A stretch of DNA of 5,807 nucleotides from contig CAYQDW010000095.1 of NCBI GenBank assembly GCA_964416385.1, positions 1 through 5,807 of the forward strand. The letters are read 5' to 3'. The stretch comes from JAUHWL01 sp964416385. GTDB taxonomy: Bacteria; Bacteroidota; Bacteroidia; Flavobacteriales; Schleiferiaceae. The notes under the pieces were generated by a model, which saw nothing but the letters and a program-made list of their open reading frames with translations, did no database searches and was not told where the DNA came from. Positions 1 to 5,807 of this stretch are shown piece after piece (positions within the stretch are counted from its first letter, which is position 1; each line of letters starts with the position of its first letter). Both the position numbers and the translations under genes were made by a program.

Positions 1-39
1 AAAGAACTTGTACCTTCCCCCCGAGAATCATATTAAACG

Positions 40-936
40 ATGTCAATAGAAGTTTCTAGTCTAGAAAAACGATATGGCGATCAACGCGCCATCAACAATG
101 TTAGTTTTTCATTAAAAAAAGGAGAAATTGTTGGTTTTCTTGGGCCTAATGGTGCAGGAAAAAGCACCACCATGAAAATATTAACGGGTTTTTTACCACA
201 ATCATCAGGTACTGCACAAGTGGCCGGTTATGATGTGCGCGAAAACCCAATTAAAGTTAAGTCTGCCGTAGGTTATCTGCCAGAGAACAATCCGCTTTAC
301 ACTGACATGTACGTAAAAGAATATCTCGCATTTGTTGCCGGAACCTATCGCGTAGAGGCTACAAGAATAGAAGCGTGCATTACTATGACTGGTTTAACCT
401 CAGAAAAACATAAAAAAATCGGTCAACTCAGTAAAGGCTTCCGGCAGCGCGTTGGTTTAGCAGCTGCCCTTTTGCATGATCCAGAGGTATTAATTTTAGA
501 CGAACCCACAACGGGCCTAGACCCCAATCAACTGGTAGAAATCCGTCAGCTTATAAAAACCATTGGTCAAGAGAAAACAGTTTTGCTGAGCACGCATATC
601 TTACAGGAGGTAGAGCAACTCTGTGATCGCGTCATCATCATAAACAAAGGTGAGCTCGTTGCAGACAAACCTATAAGTGAGTTAAAAACGCTGCGTGCAA
701 CTGCTATCATCACAGTTACATTTGGTAAAGCCATCTCCCTAAACCAACTCAAAAAGGTGTCTGGCGTAACCCGTGTTAATGCCCTGAGCGAAACGCAATT
801 TGAAGTACATACCAAAACAACTTCCACAACTAAAGAAGCGCTCTTTCAATTTGCAATTGCTCAACAAACGTCTATTTTAGAGAGTGTTGAAAAAGATCAA
901 AATCTAGAAGATATTTTTCGGCAGTTAACGCAATAA
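40..936 (+). CDS. gldA: ABC transporter ATP-binding protein, GldA-like (gliding motility)
   Basis: This is a 298-residue cytoplasmic ATPase subunit of an ABC transporter. Visible motifs, in order, are Walker A GPNGAGKST (residues 35-43), a Q-loop region GYLPENNPLY where Glu82 stands at the usual Gln position, a signature LSKGFRQR (130-137) in place of LSGGQ, Walker B LILDEPT (151-157) with Glu155 as catalytic base, D-loop GLDP (159-162), and the H-loop His186 in STH. Residues from about 215 onward form a C-terminal extension typical of the DrrA/CcmA/GldA branch. The length, the opening MSIEV, the LPENNPLY segment and the HKKIGQLSKG segment resemble GldA as I remember it from flavobacteria. 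There GldA works with the membrane proteins GldF and GldG in gliding and type IX secretion-related function. No permease is in this window; from memory, gldA lies apart from gldFG in Flavobacterium too. The ATG at 40 is fixed by an in-frame TAA at 34-36. No Shine-Dalgarno sequence is seen. It is probably the first gene of a three-gene unit. A general ABC-2 export ATPase is the alternative. Confidence 0.8.
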   Translation: MSIEVSSLEKRYGDQRAINNVSFSLKKGEIVGFLGPNGAGKSTTMKILTGFLPQSSGTAQVAGYDVRENPIKVKSAVGYLPENNPLYTDMYVKEYLAFVAGTYRVEATRIEACITMTGLTSEKHKKIGQLSKGFRQRVGLAAALLHDPEVLILDEPTTGLDPNQLVEIRQLIKTIGQEKTVLLSTHILQEVEQLCDRVIIINKGELVADKPISELKTLRATAIITVTFGKAISLNQLKKVSGVTRVNALSETQFEVHTKTTSTTKEALFQFAIAQQTSILESVEKDQNLEDIFRQLTQ

Positions 937-948
937 TATGGTCTATTA

Positions 949-2064
949 ATGGCTGCAAAAGACAATACACCGCCACTGCACCTAACAAGCAGCTTTCATT
1001 TTGAAAGTGTAGAAGATATGCGCGCGCATTTAAGGCGTGAGATGGAAACACCCTTTTACACCCGCGGATACAACCCAACAGTGGCAGAATTGCGGCAGAA
1101 ACTTGCCACTTTAGAAGCTACAGAAGACGCTTTGGTTTTTAGCAGCGGCAGTGCGGCTGTGGCTATGGCCGTTATGAGCAGTGTAAAAGCTGGCGACCAT
1201 ATTGTTTGTGTTAACAAACCTTATAGCTGGACAAAACACCTACTTGACGTATACTTAAGGCGCTTTGGCATAGAAACCACTTTTGTTCACGGGGATGGCC
1301 CTGAACATTTTGAAAGGGCGATACAGCCCAACACAAGGCTATTCTATTTAGAAAGCCCCAACAGCATGACCTTTGAAATGCAGGACATCCGTGCGATATC
1401 GGAAATTGCCAAGGCACATCAAATCATCGTGGCAATAGACAATAGTTATGCCTCTCCTGTTTTTCAGCAACCAGCTAAACTTGGCGCAGACCTCATCATC
1501 CATTCTGCAACAAAATATTTAAACGGGCATCATGACGTTGTTGCTGGCGTAGTTTGCGGTTCTCGTAAACTCATTAGGCAAATGATGAAAGAAGAATTTA
1601 TGACGCTCGGTGCCATCATATCACCGCATGATGCATGGATGATTCTTCGGGGCTTGCGCACCCTTGAATTGCGGATGCAAAAACATCATGAAAACGGCCA
1701 AGCCATTGCTAATTATCTAGACAAGCATCCAAAGGTTAATCGCGTAAACTATCCCTTCTTGCCGTCAAATCCGCAATATAACCTTGCCAAACAGCAGATG
1801 ACCGGTGCCGGTGGTCTATTGTCCATTGAACTTAAAACTACCGAACTAGCTGCCGTGGAGCGCTTTTGCAACCAGTTAAAGCATTTTGTAATGGGACCAA
1901 GTTGGGGTGGATACGAAAGCATTCAATTTCCGGCATGTGTGCTATATGATGCTGAAAATTACAACACCACTACCCTGCCGTTTACTTTGGTGCGCTTGTT
2001 TACCGGACTTGAAGAAGTAGAAACGTTAATCAATGATTTGAACGAAGCTCTTGAAAAATTATAA
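949..2064 (+). CDS. PLP-dependent trans-sulfuration family enzyme (Cys/Met metabolism)
   Basis: This 371-residue cytoplasmic enzyme has the fold-type I layout of cystathionine gamma-synthase, cystathionine lyases and methionine gamma-lyase. The Schiff-base lysine is Lys189 in SATKYLNGHHD. Asp164 in VAIDNSYASP should bind the pyridine nitrogen. Tyr37 and Arg39 in FYTRGYNPT match the Y-x-R pair that holds the PLP phosphate across the dimer. SSGSAA (65-70) is the phosphate-binding turn. Arg349 in LVRLFTGLEE matches the substrate-carboxylate arginine, and SWGGYES (318-324) matches the usual SLGGxES. Two features depart from the family as I know it. The usual YGGT or YGCT motif reads PYSWT (91-95), and the N-terminal arm before the PP-x-x-x-T-S-S-F stretch is only about seven residues. 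Extension is impossible because the gldA TAA at 934-936 is in the same frame, 12 bases upstream. Substrate cannot be assigned; gamma-synthase, lyase and O-acylhomoserine sulfhydrylase activities are all open. It is probably co-transcribed with gldA and the following lipoprotein gene. Confidence 0.88.
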   Translation: MAAKDNTPPLHLTSSFHFESVEDMRAHLRREMETPFYTRGYNPTVAELRQKLATLEATEDALVFSSGSAAVAMAVMSSVKAGDHIVCVNKPYSWTKHLLDVYLRRFGIETTFVHGDGPEHFERAIQPNTRLFYLESPNSMTFEMQDIRAISEIAKAHQIIVAIDNSYASPVFQQPAKLGADLIIHSATKYLNGHHDVVAGVVCGSRKLIRQMMKEEFMTLGAIISPHDAWMILRGLRTLELRMQKHHENGQAIANYLDKHPKVNRVNYPFLPSNPQYNLAKQQMTGAGGLLSIELKTTELAAVERFCNQLKHFVMGPSWGGYESIQFPACVLYDAENYNTTTLPFTLVRLFTGLEEVETLINDLNEALEKL

Positions 2065-2074
2065 AAAACCCATT

Positions 2075-2869
2075 ATGCATAGCCATTTAAAATATCTTCT
2101 CTTTCTATTTACGGCACTTTGGTTAAGTGCTTGCACACAATCTGGTAAAGAACAGTTAATCAAAGAAGTGATAGATGGCACCAATGCAGACGTTGAAGAA
2201 AAAACACCTAAATCGCTTTTCACAGGTATTAGAAAATCATACTATGATGACGAAGAAAAGCAGCTCATGAGCGAGGTAGAATACAAAGAGGGTTACCGCG
2301 ATGGCACGGCTGTAGATTATTATGAAAGCGGTCAGGTTAGACTTAAAGGCGGCAATATGATGGGTAAAAAGCATGGCGATTTTGTCTTTTACCACGAAGA
2401 TGGACGTGTATACAGAAAAATGAGCTACGACTATGGCGATTTACATGGATGGGACACCTTGTTTTACAAGAGCGGTAAACCTAAGCACGCTATTCCTTAT
2501 GACGATGGTGAGGTACTACAGGGCACTGTAGAATGGGATGCACGCTATCAGGTTATACCATTGCCATCTATTGCCATTCGTGAGGTTAGTCGTGTAGACA
2601 CAGAAGGGCGTTATTACATCTATATATCTTTTAAAGAAAATGTGAAAGACGCCAAATTTTACCTGGCTAACATGGGCAAAGGCACAGCAGAAAACCCAGA
2701 ATATCAATTTGAACCCACTCAAAAACAATCAGACGCGGAAGCCCTGTTTGTGATACCGATGCAATCGGGCTACGAACTGGCAACCAAACTGGTAATAAAG
2801 GGCGAGGGCATTACCAAACGCGGAAATCCTTTTCAGGTTAGGCAAGTATTTCCAGTTATTATTCGCTAG
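2075..2869 (+). CDS. Lipoprotein with MORN_2/YwqK-like repeats
   Basis: With the ATG at 2075 the product is 264 residues and starts with a textbook lipoprotein signal: a short basic stretch, a hydrophobic run, then lipobox LSAC with Cys20 as the lipidated residue. A TTG at 2051 in the same frame would add eight polar residues in front and overlap the previous gene, so the ATG is preferred. Residues about 56-150 hold four units with a 24-residue period. The glycines at 86, 110 and 134 are exactly 24 apart in Y/F-Y-x(1-2)-S/D-G turns, and units end in G77, G101 and G125. This is the MORN_2 pattern found in YwqK-type proteins, which are often named antitoxin components on weak grounds; no toxin gene is next to it here. 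The last 90 or so residues look beta-rich and match nothing I recognise. The protein probably sits in the outer membrane or periplasm. Its function is unknown. Confidence 0.85.
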   Translation: MHSHLKYLLFLFTALWLSACTQSGKEQLIKEVIDGTNADVEEKTPKSLFTGIRKSYYDDEEKQLMSEVEYKEGYRDGTAVDYYESGQVRLKGGNMMGKKHGDFVFYHEDGRVYRKMSYDYGDLHGWDTLFYKSGKPKHAIPYDDGEVLQGTVEWDARYQVIPLPSIAIREVSRVDTEGRYYIYISFKENVKDAKFYLANMGKGTAENPEYQFEPTQKQSDAEALFVIPMQSGYELATKLVIKGEGITKRGNPFQVRQVFPVIIR

Positions 2870-2887
2870 TTAAAATCAGCGAGTAAT
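2858..2887 (+). terminator. Hairpin over the convergent stop codons, possible terminator
   Basis: The arms ATTATTCGCT (2858-2867) and AGCGAGTAAT (2878-2887) pair over 10 positions around a 10-base loop. In the rightward transcript all ten pair, one of them a U-G wobble (2862 with 2883). In the leftward transcript that position becomes an A-C mismatch, so the structure favours the rightward unit. The U-rich tail is weak (only TT follows the stem before GG), so this is not a strong intrinsic terminator by the usual enterobacterial standard. It is the only hairpin I found at the junction of the two convergent units, which have no intergenic space. The function is inferred from position. Confidence 0.35.
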
Positions 2888-4437
2888 TTGGCGAGTTGTA
2901 TATTTTCTGGATCTATTGCTAATCCGTCTTTCAATATTTTTTGGGCCTTCTTGTATTGCCTGTTTCGGTAATAGTAAAATGCGCCTTCTTTGTAAGACCA
3001 AGTAAAAGTTTCTGAAGGCAATCTGAGTTTGCGAAAGTTTTGCGCGTTCACCAAAGCTTCAAACTTTGCCTTATATGCTTCTGCCTCCGATACTCTCTTT
3101 TCATAGTAAAGGAAGCCAAATAGGCGCAAATAAGCTTCAATACGCACATTTTTTAAATCCTTCGCGTACGCGAGATTTGGATAGATGTCTGCCAATGAGT
3201 CTAGTTTATGTACTGCATCAAGTACCGAATATTGACCGAGCCAAGCCGTAATACAACCGCTGGTTAATGCAGAAACTTGAATATTCACCGTATCTAAGGC
3301 TTGTGCTTTTGCAGCATAAGTTACCCCTGTTTTAAAGTCTTTTTTAAGGGTATACAGCCTACCCATTTCATAATTATAAAACAGGGCTATTTTATTTCTA
3401 AACACTGTATCAGTGGTTCTAGCAAGTATACCGGCACAGGCATTACTAAACTGAACAGTGTCTTGCTCTGCGAGCATTACTTTATTCACTATATCAGATA
3501 ATTGGTTAAAGAAGTAATCATCAATTACTTCACCACCTTTAAAATGCGTAAGCATAGATAAAGCGCGCACGCGGTTGGTATCTTTTACGTTACCATTTTC
3601 TAATATTGATGCGGCAGAGGTTATAATCAGTGACCTTGTGTTTTCTACCGGATACAACACATAACTTTTCAGAGCAAAATTTAACGCTTGTACAAAATCA
3701 TCATTTTCTAGCGCATAAATTGCATTATTTGAATATTGAATGCCCGCTAATTCCCTAAAGTTGATTTTCTCATTAACCAAATAATTCTTCTGAAAAACAG
3801 CCTCAGGCCCCTCTGCATACTCTGCCTCACTAATCATTTTTTGGGCACGCAGGTTATCCGCAAACGCCCGTTTCATCTTTGGCGTAAATTGTAGTGTGCC
3901 GTCAGCAGGGTCTGTTGTCTCTACCGCAATCTGTTCGCCCTCTGGATAGGCAATCAGCATTACATGCGTTGGAAATTCTTCAATGGTATATGGTATGTTT
4001 AGCTGCGTAAATACATAAGCAAACAAAGCCGTACCAGATACGCAGTTATAGCGGCCATCTTTAAAAACGGCAGTAAATTGATTTTGGATTTCATATTTAT
4101 CTAAATACCCATCATGCACAGAGGCGTACAGCTTTTTAATTTGCTTTTTTGGCGGCTTTTGCCCTATGCCCTCTTTATTGCAGGCCTTTATAAAGGCATT
4201 TAAAACCCCTTGTATGCTGTCATACCCCCTAGCTGTTCCGGCGGTATCAGCTGCGACAAAAAAACCTAAATAATCAACATTTTGGCCAGTGTAGAGCTGG
4301 TTAAAAAGATTTGCTTCAAAACTTGAGTGAAACCGCAAATCTGCAACTGGAATATTTACAATAGGCAGAGAATCTTGCTGTGCGCCAACATTTAAAGACA
4401 ATGATAGGGCAACGGCAAAAAGCAAAACTGTTTTCAT
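2866..4437 (-). CDS. Secreted transglutaminase-like protein with TPR-like C-terminal half
   Basis: The product is 523 residues. Residues 1-19 form a Sec signal peptide with a hydrophobic core and a likely cut after NVGA, before QQD. Residues about 35-180 look like a transglutaminase/cysteine protease core. Cys132 lies in RYNCVSGTALFAYV, His158 in FPTHVMLIA, and Asp176 (or Glu173) in VETTDP, giving the Cys-His-Asp order and spacing of that superfamily. The helical C-terminal part carries TPR-like stretches near 238-263, 351-382 and 481-519; the last reads AFYYYRNRQYKKAQKIL followed by LAIDPENIQ. The probable place of action is the periplasm or outside the cell. Whether it cross-links, cleaves or only binds proteins cannot be told, but the intact triad suggests activity. 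Its ATG overlaps the der stop as ATGA (4434-4437), implying translational coupling. Its TAG stop shares the palindrome CTAG with the convergent lipoprotein gene. I do not recognise a named family. Confidence 0.82.
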   Translation of the reverse strand: MKTVLLFAVALSLSLNVGAQQDSLPIVNIPVADLRFHSSFEANLFNQLYTGQNVDYLGFFVAADTAGTARGYDSIQGVLNAFIKACNKEGIGQKPPKKQIKKLYASVHDGYLDKYEIQNQFTAVFKDGRYNCVSGTALFAYVFTQLNIPYTIEEFPTHVMLIAYPEGEQIAVETTDPADGTLQFTPKMKRAFADNLRAQKMISEAEYAEGPEAVFQKNYLVNEKINFRELAGIQYSNNAIYALENDDFVQALNFALKSYVLYPVENTRSLIITSAASILENGNVKDTNRVRALSMLTHFKGGEVIDDYFFNQLSDIVNKVMLAEQDTVQFSNACAGILARTTDTVFRNKIALFYNYEMGRLYTLKKDFKTGVTYAAKAQALDTVNIQVSALTSGCITAWLGQYSVLDAVHKLDSLADIYPNLAYAKDLKNVRIEAYLRLFGFLYYEKRVSEAEAYKAKFEALVNAQNFRKLRLPSETFTWSYKEGAFYYYRNRQYKKAQKILKDGLAIDPENIQLAKLLADFN

Positions 4438-5744
4438 TTTTTCCGAAAGTAAATCTCAATGGGAACTCCAGTAAAATCAAATAATTTCCGCATCTGGTTT
4501 TCCAGATAGCGCTTATAAGATTCTTTAATATACTGCGGTAGATTAGCAAAAAACACAAATTGAGGTGTGGGCGTGGGCAACTGTGTACAAAATTTGATGC
4601 TTACATTTTTGCCTTTGTTCATGGGCGGCGGATAGTCTTTTACAATAGGCAACAACGCCTCATTCAATTTACTAGTGGGTATACGCTTTTTTCTGCGTTC
4701 ATAAACCTGCATAGCCATTTCAAAAGCTTTTAAAACGCGCTGCTTGGTAAGGGCAGAAGTAAATAATATAGGCACATCCGTAAATGGTGCTAAACGCTCT
4801 TTAATAACCTTTTCAAAATCACGGGTAGAGTTTGTTTCCTTTTCAATTAAGTCCCATTTGTTCACCAAAACCACCAAACCTTTTCGGTTTTTATAAACCA
4901 AGTGAAAGATGTTTAAATCTTGTGCTTCTATACCGCGGGTAGCATCTATCAAAAGGAGGCAAACATCACTATGTTCTATGGCACGCACGCTACGCATGGT
5001 GGAGTAAAACTCTAGGTTCTCATGTACCTTGGTGCGCTTTCTTAAACCAGCGGTATCCAAAATGAGAAAATCCATGTTGAATTTTGTGAAACGTGTATTC
5101 ACTGTATCGCGGGTGGTACCGGCGATATCCGTTACAATGTTTCGGTTTTCGCCATAGAGGGCATTAACAATACTACTTTTACCTACGTTGGGGCGGCCTA
5201 CTACCGCAAATCGTGGCAAGCCAAGTTCTTCATCTTCTCCCAAAGGCTCATTACCCAGATGCTTTACAAGTTCATCAAGCAATTCTCCTGTACCACTACC
5301 ATTAGATGCACTTATGGTGAAGTAATCGCCCATACCTAAAGCATAAAATTCTGTCGCTTCGCTTTCCTTAACGGGGCTATCAACCTTGTTTACAACCAGT
5401 AAAACAGGTTTTTGGGTTTTCCTTAATAATGACGCAATTTCTTTATCAAAATCTGTAATACCCGTAAGAAGATCAACAACAAAGAGAATTACTGCGGCCT
5501 CATCTAACGCTAAGTGCACCTGACGTCTAATCTCTTCTTCAAAAATATCTTCACTACCGTGAATGTAACCCCCGGTATCAATTACAGAAAATTCTTTTCC
5601 AGACCAGTCACTCTTGCCGTAATGACGATCTCTTGTTACCCCAGCCACGCTATCTACAATGGCTTCTCTTCGCTTAATTAAACGGTTAAAAAGGGTGCTT
5701 TTGCCCACATTAGGGCGGCCAACAATGGCAACGATGTTACTCAT
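4434..5744 (-). CDS. der: Ribosome biogenesis GTPase Der (EngA)
   Basis: The product is a 436-residue tandem GTPase with the usual length for Der. GTPase domain 1 shows G1 GRPNVGKS (9-16), G2 Thr37 in AGVTRD, G3 DTGG (56-59), G4 NKVD (119-122) and G5 SAS (145-147). A short acidic linker around 165-175 leads to domain 2, with G1 GRPNVGKS (183-190), G2 in AGTTRD (208-213), G3 DTAG (230-233), G4 NKWD (295-298) and G5 TSA (329-331). From about residue 350 follows the KH-like C-terminal domain, with a PPPMNKGKN loop and a basic end in FRKK. Der is known to help assemble the 50S ribosomal subunit in the cytoplasm and is essential in most bacteria. All motifs are intact. The ATG at 5744 cannot be extended far because an in-frame TAA lies at 5765-5763. 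No Shine-Dalgarno sequence is seen. The stop overlaps the start of the secreted transglutaminase-like gene by ATGA. Confidence 0.98.
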   Translation of the reverse strand: MSNIVAIVGRPNVGKSTLFNRLIKRREAIVDSVAGVTRDRHYGKSDWSGKEFSVIDTGGYIHGSEDIFEEEIRRQVHLALDEAAVILFVVDLLTGITDFDKEIASLLRKTQKPVLLVVNKVDSPVKESEATEFYALGMGDYFTISASNGSGTGELLDELVKHLGNEPLGEDEELGLPRFAVVGRPNVGKSSIVNALYGENRNIVTDIAGTTRDTVNTRFTKFNMDFLILDTAGLRKRTKVHENLEFYSTMRSVRAIEHSDVCLLLIDATRGIEAQDLNIFHLVYKNRKGLVVLVNKWDLIEKETNSTRDFEKVIKERLAPFTDVPILFTSALTKQRVLKAFEMAMQVYERRKKRIPTSKLNEALLPIVKDYPPPMNKGKNVSIKFCTQLPTPTPQFVFFANLPQYIKESYKRYLENQMRKLFDFTGVPIEIYFRKK

Positions 5745-5786
5745 GGTGCGAAAATAGGTTAGTTATGGGGATCATTAACAATTTGG

Positions 5787-5807
5787 GGGATTAAGGATGA
5801 GGGATTA
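5787..5807. repeat. Three tandem heptamers (GGGATTA type) at the window edge
   Basis: The last 21 bases divide into three 7-base units: GGGATTA, AGGATGA and GGGATTA. The middle unit differs at two positions. A related GGGATCA lies at 5768-5774 but is out of phase with the others. The run touches the window end and may continue beyond it. It lies 43-63 bases upstream of der, in its non-coding leader. With three units, one of them imperfect, chance is a fair explanation. Confidence 0.4.

Noticed and set aside
11..18. TACCTTCC as a -7 box upstream of the GldA-like gene
   Set aside because: It matches TAnnTTTG in only four of six fixed positions, and too little upstream sequence is present to see a -33 element.
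938..949. ATG at 938 as a start between the first two genes
   Set aside because: It reads Met-Val-Tyr and then stops, so it codes for nothing useful.
872..1078. Minus-strand open frame across the first gene junction, and similar antisense frames at 567-827, 1211-1417, 2516-2728, 3066-3251, 3301-3501 and 4316-4558
   Set aside because: All lie opposite or out of frame with well-supported genes, have no recognisable domains, and their compositions look like shadow translations.
2051..2074. TTG at 2051 as the start of the lipoprotein gene
   Set aside because: It would overlap the previous gene by 14 bases and put extra polar residues before a signal peptide that is complete from the ATG at 2075.
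2075..2869. A toxin-antitoxin system based on the YwqK-like repeats
   Set aside because: The name comes from family labelling only. The protein is a lipoprotein, outside the cytoplasm, and no small toxin gene lies next to it.
5749..5756. TATTTTCG on the minus strand as a Bacteroidota -7 box (TAnnTTTG) for der
   Set aside because: It ends only 4 bases before the ATG, has one mismatch, and the nearest upstream TTG lies 22 bases away. A promoter here would give a nearly leaderless message and cannot be supported.

Overview
The window reads as an ordinary, gene-dense chromosomal piece from a member of the Bacteroidota, probably a flavobacterium-like or cytophaga-like organism. Three things point there: a GldA-type ABC ATPase, start sites without obvious Shine-Dalgarno sequences, and cell-envelope proteins of the lipoprotein and Sec-secreted kinds common in that phylum. 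The DNA is moderately AT-rich throughout. I see no IS element, tRNA, rRNA, CRISPR array or other sign of a mobile region.

Layout: three genes run rightward (40-2869) and two run leftward (5744-2866), meeting tail to tail. The rightward set is a GldA-like ABC ATPase, a PLP-dependent enzyme of the Cys/Met trans-sulfuration family, and a lipoprotein with 24-residue MORN_2/YwqK-like repeats. Gaps of 12 and about 10 bases suggest one transcript. The leftward set is der (engA), the double-GTPase ribosome assembly factor, followed by a secreted protein with a transglutaminase-like Cys-His-Asp core and TPR-like helices. Those two overlap by an ATGA and are probably co-translated.

The two convergent units share the palindrome CTAG at 2866-2869, so each stop codon lies inside the other gene's stop. 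A 10-bp stem with a 10-base loop (2858-2887) is built around these stops and may end transcription, mainly for the rightward unit.

The genes do not form an evident single pathway. The ATPase needs membrane partners that are not in the window, and der is a housekeeping gene. The less understood members are the PLP enzyme (substrate unknown), the repeat lipoprotein and the transglutaminase-like protein. I found no convincing new multi-gene system. The items most worth a second look are the secreted transglutaminase/TPR protein coupled to der, the stop-codon hairpin, and the altered cofactor-stacking motif of the PLP enzyme.
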